A stretch of 7,352 nt of DNA. It comes from 70-18 sp041691815. GTDB taxonomy: Bacteria; Pseudomonadota; Alphaproteobacteria; Acetobacterales; Acetobacteraceae. Positions 4,870 through 7,352 of the stretch are shown in pieces. Each line of letters opens with the position of its first letter. The first letter of the stretch is position 1. Under the pieces are notes generated by a model. It saw nothing but the letters and a program-made list of their open reading frames with translations. It was not told the origin of the DNA and ran no database searches. The stretch lies in the NCBI GenBank assembly GCA_041691815.1, contig JBEPTZ010000177.1:1-7352 (forward strand), read 5' to 3'. The position numbers and the translations under genes were made by a program.

Positions 4870-5622
4870 ATGTTCCGTCTGGACGGCAAGACCGCCCTGG
4901 TCACCGGCGCCTCGGGCGGCATCGGCGCCGCCATCGCCCGTGCGTTGCACCAGCAGGGCGCCACCGTCGCCCTCTCCGGCACCCGCAGGGACGCGCTGGA
5001 TGCGCTGGCCGCCGAACTGGGGGAGCGCGCGCATGCCTGCCCCGCCGATCTCAGCGATCCCGCAGCGCCGGACGCGCTGGTCGCCGAGGTCGAGGCGTTG
5101 GCGGAGAACACCGGCGCCGGCCCGCTGCACATCCTGGTCAACAATGCCGGCCTCACCCGCGACATGCTGGCGCTGCGCATGAAGGACGAGGACTGGCAGG
5201 CGGTGCTGGAGGTCGATCTCAACGCCCCGTTCCGCCTCACCCGCGCCGCCCTGCGCGGCATGCTGCGCCGCCGCGCAGGGCGGGTCATCAACATCTCGTC
5301 GATCGTCGGCGCCACCGGCAATGCCGGCCAGGCCAACTACGCCGCCGCCAAGGCCGGGCTGGTCGGCATGACCAAGGCGCTGGCGCAGGAGGTGGCGCCG
5401 CGCGGTGTCACCCTGAACGTGGTCGCCCCCGGCTTCGTCGCCACCGCGATGACCGAGGCGCTGAACGACGCCCAGCGCGCCCGCCTGATGCAGTCGATCC
5501 CACTCGGCCGCATGGGCCAGCCCGCCGACATCGCCGCCGCCGTCACCTACCTGGCCAGCGACGAGGCCGCCTGGGTCACCGGTGCGACGTTGCATGTCAA
5601 CGGCGGCATGGCCATGCTGTAA
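4870..5622 (+). CDS. fabG: 3-oxoacyl-[ACP] reductase
   Basis: FabG uses NADPH to reduce 3-ketoacyl-ACP to 3-hydroxyacyl-ACP in each elongation cycle. The 250-residue product is a classical short-chain dehydrogenase/reductase: the nucleotide-binding TGASGGIG (12-19), NNAG (91-94), catalytic Ser144 in INISSIVG, and Tyr157 and Lys161 in NYAAAKAG. The C-terminus NVVAPGFVATAMT (183-195), ASDEAAWVTGATLHVNGGMAML (229-250, ending LHVNGGMAML) is typical of FabG rather than other family members. One oddity is that the position of the family's fourth catalytic residue, Asn (E. coli Asn112 in TNLSS), is aspartate here (Asp116 in VDLNA) by my alignment. It lies between fabD and acpP, as in many bacteria, with a clear ribosome-binding site of its own. 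Confidence 0.96.
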   Translation: MFRLDGKTALVTGASGGIGAAIARALHQQGATVALSGTRRDALDALAAELGERAHACPADLSDPAAPDALVAEVEALAENTGAGPLHILVNNAGLTRDMLALRMKDEDWQAVLEVDLNAPFRLTRAALRGMLRRRAGRVINISSIVGATGNAGQANYAAAKAGLVGMTKALAQEVAPRGVTLNVVAPGFVATAMTEALNDAQRARLMQSIPLGRMGQPADIAAAVTYLASDEAAWVTGATLHVNGGMAML

Positions 5623-5654
5623 TACCGCCCCGATTCGTCCCGCCTCGCTTTGGC

Positions 5655-5681
5655 TTGGCGAGCACGACGGAACCATGCTAA
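5655..5681 (+). promoter_or_regulatory. Weak candidate promoter for acpP
   Basis: TTGGCG (5655-5660) and TGCTAA (5676-5681) are only 15 bp apart, so the match is marginal. A separate promoter is expected because acyl carrier protein is made in large excess over the fatty-acid enzymes, and the 169-bp gap after fabG has room for one. Confidence 0.2.
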
Positions 5682-5687
5682 GCGCCG

Positions 5688-5706
5688 CCGGTCCCGCTGG
5701 GGCCGG
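5688..5706 (+). terminator. GC hairpin between fabG and acpP
   Basis: CCGGTCCC (5688-5695), loop GCT, GGGGCCGG (5699-5706) form an 8-pair stem including one T-G wobble. There is no T-run, so it is more likely an RNA-stabilising or Rho-related structure than an intrinsic terminator. Confidence 0.3.
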
Positions 5707-5791
5707 CCGTCCGGGTCGATTGCCCGTGGCGGAGCGATGGCGCCGATACGAGACGATAACCAGAACCGGCAGGCAGGAGATTGGAATTCCG

Positions 5792-6031
5792 ATGAGCGAT
5801 ATCGCCGATAGGGTGAAAAAGATCGTGGTCGAGCACCTCGGCGTCGAGGAGAGCAAGGTGACCTCCGAGGCGTCGTTCATCGACGACCTGGGTGCGGACA
5901 GCCTGGACACGGTCGAGCTGGTGATGGCTTTCGAGGAGGCGTTCAGCGTCGAAATCCCCGAAGACGCCGCCGAGAAGATCAGCACCGTCAAGGATGCGAT
6001 CGAGTATATCGAGAAGCAGAAAGCGGCCTGA
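5792..6031 (+). CDS. acpP: Acyl carrier protein
   Basis: AcpP carries growing acyl chains on a 4'-phosphopantetheine arm and presents them to FabD, FabG, FabF and lipid-synthesis enzymes. The 79-residue acidic product has the modification motif DLGADSLDTVELVMAFEE (32-49), with Ser37 as the attachment site, and the usual start MSDIADRVKKIVVEHLGV. Length and composition match E. coli AcpP (78). The reading frame is open well upstream of 5792, but homology begins only at this ATG. The ribosome-binding site is unusual: AGGAG (5775-5779) is 12 nt from the ATG, longer than the normal spacing, while a closer TTGGAA (5781-5786) is a poorer match. It sits in the usual order between fabG and fabF. Confidence 0.97.
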   Translation: MSDIADRVKKIVVEHLGVEESKVTSEASFIDDLGADSLDTVELVMAFEEAFSVEIPEDAAEKISTVKDAIEYIEKQKAA

Positions 6032-6039
6032 TGCGGTCC

Positions 6040-6061
6040 GGCCGGGCCACGGTGCCCGGCC
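6040..6061 (+). terminator. Strong GC hairpin after acpP
   Basis: GGCCGGGC (6040-6047), loop CACGGT, GCCCGGCC (6054-6061) form a perfect 8-bp stem 8 nt after the acpP stop. There is no T-tract. A very stable hairpin just past the stop codon would protect a short acpP mRNA from 3' exonucleases or cut read-through into fabF. It is the first of three hairpins in the 148-bp acpP-fabF gap. Confidence 0.45.
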
Positions 6062-6076
6062 AGCCGCCGCGAGCCG

Positions 6077-6112
6077 TCCGCGCTGGCGGATGCGAAGGCG
6101 GGCCTATGCCCG
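6077..6112 (+). repeat. Two further small hairpins between acpP and fabF
   Basis: TCCGC (6077-6081), loop GCTG, GCGGA (6086-6090) is followed by CGGGC (6099-6103), loop CTAT, GCCCG (6108-6112). Both stems are perfect 5-bp pairings. Short GC stems are common by chance in DNA this GC-rich, so individually they mean little. Together with the 6040-6061 hairpin they make a structured spacer. Confidence 0.3.
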
Positions 6113-6179
6113 GCCTGAATGCAGGTGCTGTCGTGCGACCAAGCAGACCCGCCAGCGGCCAGCCCAGAGGGAACGACGG

Positions 6180-7352
6180 ATGACAGCCAAACGGCGTGTG
6201 GTGGTGACGGGTATGGGCATCGCCTGTCCGCTCGGGCTCGGCGTGGCGCATGTCTGGAAGCGCCTGCTGGCGGGCGACTCGGGCCTCGGCCCGATCCGCG
6301 CCTTCGACCCCGCCGACCTGCCGGTCAAGATCGCCGGCGAAATCCCGCTGGGACCGAAGACCGCAGGCGAGCTCGACATCGCCGAGTGGATTCCGGTCAA
6401 GGACCTCAAGAAGATGGACCGCTTCATCCAGTATGCGCTGGTAGCGGCCACCGAAGCGGTCGAGGATTCCGGCTGGATGCCCGAGGGCGAGGCCGACCGC
6501 TGCACCACCGGGGTGATGATCGGCTCTGGCATCGGCGGCCTGGAGACCATCTACGAAGCCAGCAAGCTGGTGCTGGAAGGCAAGGCGCGGCGGCTGTCGC
6601 CGTTCTTCATCCCCTCGGCGCTGATCAATCTGGCGGCCGGCCATGTCTCGATCAAATACGGCTTCAAGGGTCCCAACCACGCCGTGGTCACCGCCTGCGC
6701 CACCGGCGTGCACGCCATCGGCGATGCCGCAAGGCTGATCCAGTATGGCGACGCCGATGTGATGGTCGCCGGCGGCGCCGAATCGGCGGTCAACAAGCTC
6801 GGCATGGCCGGTTTCTGCGCCGCCCGCGCGCTGTCCACCGCCTTCAACGACACGCCAACTGCCGCCTCCCGCCCGTGGGACCGCGACCGCGACGGCTTCG
6901 TGATGGGCGAGGGCGCCGGCATGCTGGTGCTGGAGGAATACCAACACGCCAAGGCGCGCGGCGCCAAGATCTACGGCGAGTTCGCCGGCTACGGCATGTC
7001 CGGCGACGCCTACCACATCACCGCCCCGGCCGAGGGCCATGACGGCGCCTTCCGCGCCATGGGTGCCGCCCTGCGCAACGGCGGCATCACGCCGGACCAG
7101 ATCCAGTACGTGAACGCCCACGGCACCTCCACCCCGCTCGGCGACGACCTGGAGCTGGAGGCGGTCGAACGCTTCTTCGGTGACGCGACCAAGGGGCTGG
7201 CGATGTCGTCGACCAAATCCGCCACCGGCCACCTGCTCGGTGCGGCCGGCGCGGTGGAGGCGATCTTCTCGATCCTGGCGGTGCGCGACGGCATCGCACC
7301 GCCGACCCTGAACCTGGAACACCCCAGCCGCGACAGCGCCATCGACCGTGTC
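6180..7352 (+). CDS. fabF: 3-oxoacyl-[ACP] synthase II, C-terminus beyond window
   Basis: FabF (KAS II) condenses malonyl-ACP with acyl-ACP, extending the chain by two carbons with loss of CO2. The window holds 391 codons with no stop; E. coli FabF is about 413 residues, so roughly the last 25 are missing. It starts MTAKRRVVVTGMGIACPLG. The active-site residues are Cys173 in VTACATGVHAIGDA, His314 in NAHGTSTPLGD, and Lys346 and His351 in SSTKSATGHLLGAAGAVE, so the Cys-His-His triad is complete. The spacing and the NAHGTSTPLGD and GAAGAVE signatures fit FabF rather than the initiating FabH. GAGGG (6167-6171) lies 8 nt before the ATG. It completes the fabD-fabG-acpP-fabF cluster. In many alphaproteobacteria the next gene is mltG, which would be outside the window. 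Confidence 0.97.
   Translation, partial: MTAKRRVVVTGMGIACPLGLGVAHVWKRLLAGDSGLGPIRAFDPADLPVKIAGEIPLGPKTAGELDIAEWIPVKDLKKMDRFIQYALVAATEAVEDSGWMPEGEADRCTTGVMIGSGIGGLETIYEASKLVLEGKARRLSPFFIPSALINLAAGHVSIKYGFKGPNHAVVTACATGVHAIGDAARLIQYGDADVMVAGGAESAVNKLGMAGFCAARALSTAFNDTPTAASRPWDRDRDGFVMGEGAGMLVLEEYQHAKARGAKIYGEFAGYGMSGDAYHITAPAEGHDGAFRAMGAALRNGGITPDQIQYVNAHGTSTPLGDDLELEAVERFFGDATKGLAMSSTKSATGHLLGAAGAVEAIFSILAVRDGIAPPTLNLEHPSRDSAIDRV

Noticed and set aside
4846..5991. A 381-codon open frame on the minus strand over fabG and acpP
   Set aside because: It covers two well-identified genes and the gap between them and has no coherent protein features.
5988..7322. A 444-codon open frame on the minus strand over fabF
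   Set aside because: Its translation is Gly/Ala/His-rich without motifs, while the plus strand encodes a complete FabF active site. It is a codon-bias shadow.

Overview
The window is high-GC DNA with dense codon packing. It suggests an alphaproteobacterium, most likely of the Acetobacteraceae/Rhodospirillales type. The grounds are the S6 protein with a long Arg/Asp/Gly tail, the S18 N-terminus, the fabD-fabG-acpP-fabF order, and A/T-tract palindromes and GGGGC/GCCCC intergenic hairpins of a style I associate with that group. The assignment is inference from sequence style, not a database match.

Layout. (1) 1-652, minus strand: the start of a ribosomal protein operon, rpsF (S6) followed by rpsR (S18, cut by the window edge), with a good promoter at 763-790 and a leader of about 100 nt. 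(2) 812-3586: an accessory block between the ribosomal and fatty-acid operons. It holds a secreted helical protein with many histidines (minus strand). Divergent from it is a SufR-like winged-helix regulator with four C-terminal cysteines. The regulator's reading frame is chained by stop/start overlaps to a DUF4258 gene and a DUF2283 gene, a pair resembling toxin-antitoxin modules. A convergent class II glutamine amidotransferase of the YafJ type follows (minus strand). An AT-rich promoter island with an inverted repeat lies between the helical protein and the regulator. (3) 3709-7352, plus strand: the core type II fatty-acid synthesis cluster fabD, fabG, acpP and fabF (3' end outside the window). 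A 141-bp element of nested palindromes sits between fabD and fabG, and several GC-rich hairpins lie between acpP and fabF.

How it fits together. FabD loads malonyl groups onto the AcpP carrier, FabF condenses them with the growing chain, and FabG reduces the resulting 3-ketoacyl-ACP. The intergenic hairpins may set different expression levels of the four genes. The accessory block looks like a small regulated cassette: a probable cluster- or metal-sensing repressor faces a secreted four-helix-type protein across a shared operator-like site and carries a two-gene DUF4258/DUF2283 module in its own transcript. This three-part arrangement is the least explained part of the window. No tRNA, rRNA, CRISPR array, transposase or phage gene was seen, and no gene-free stretch exceeds about 200 bases.
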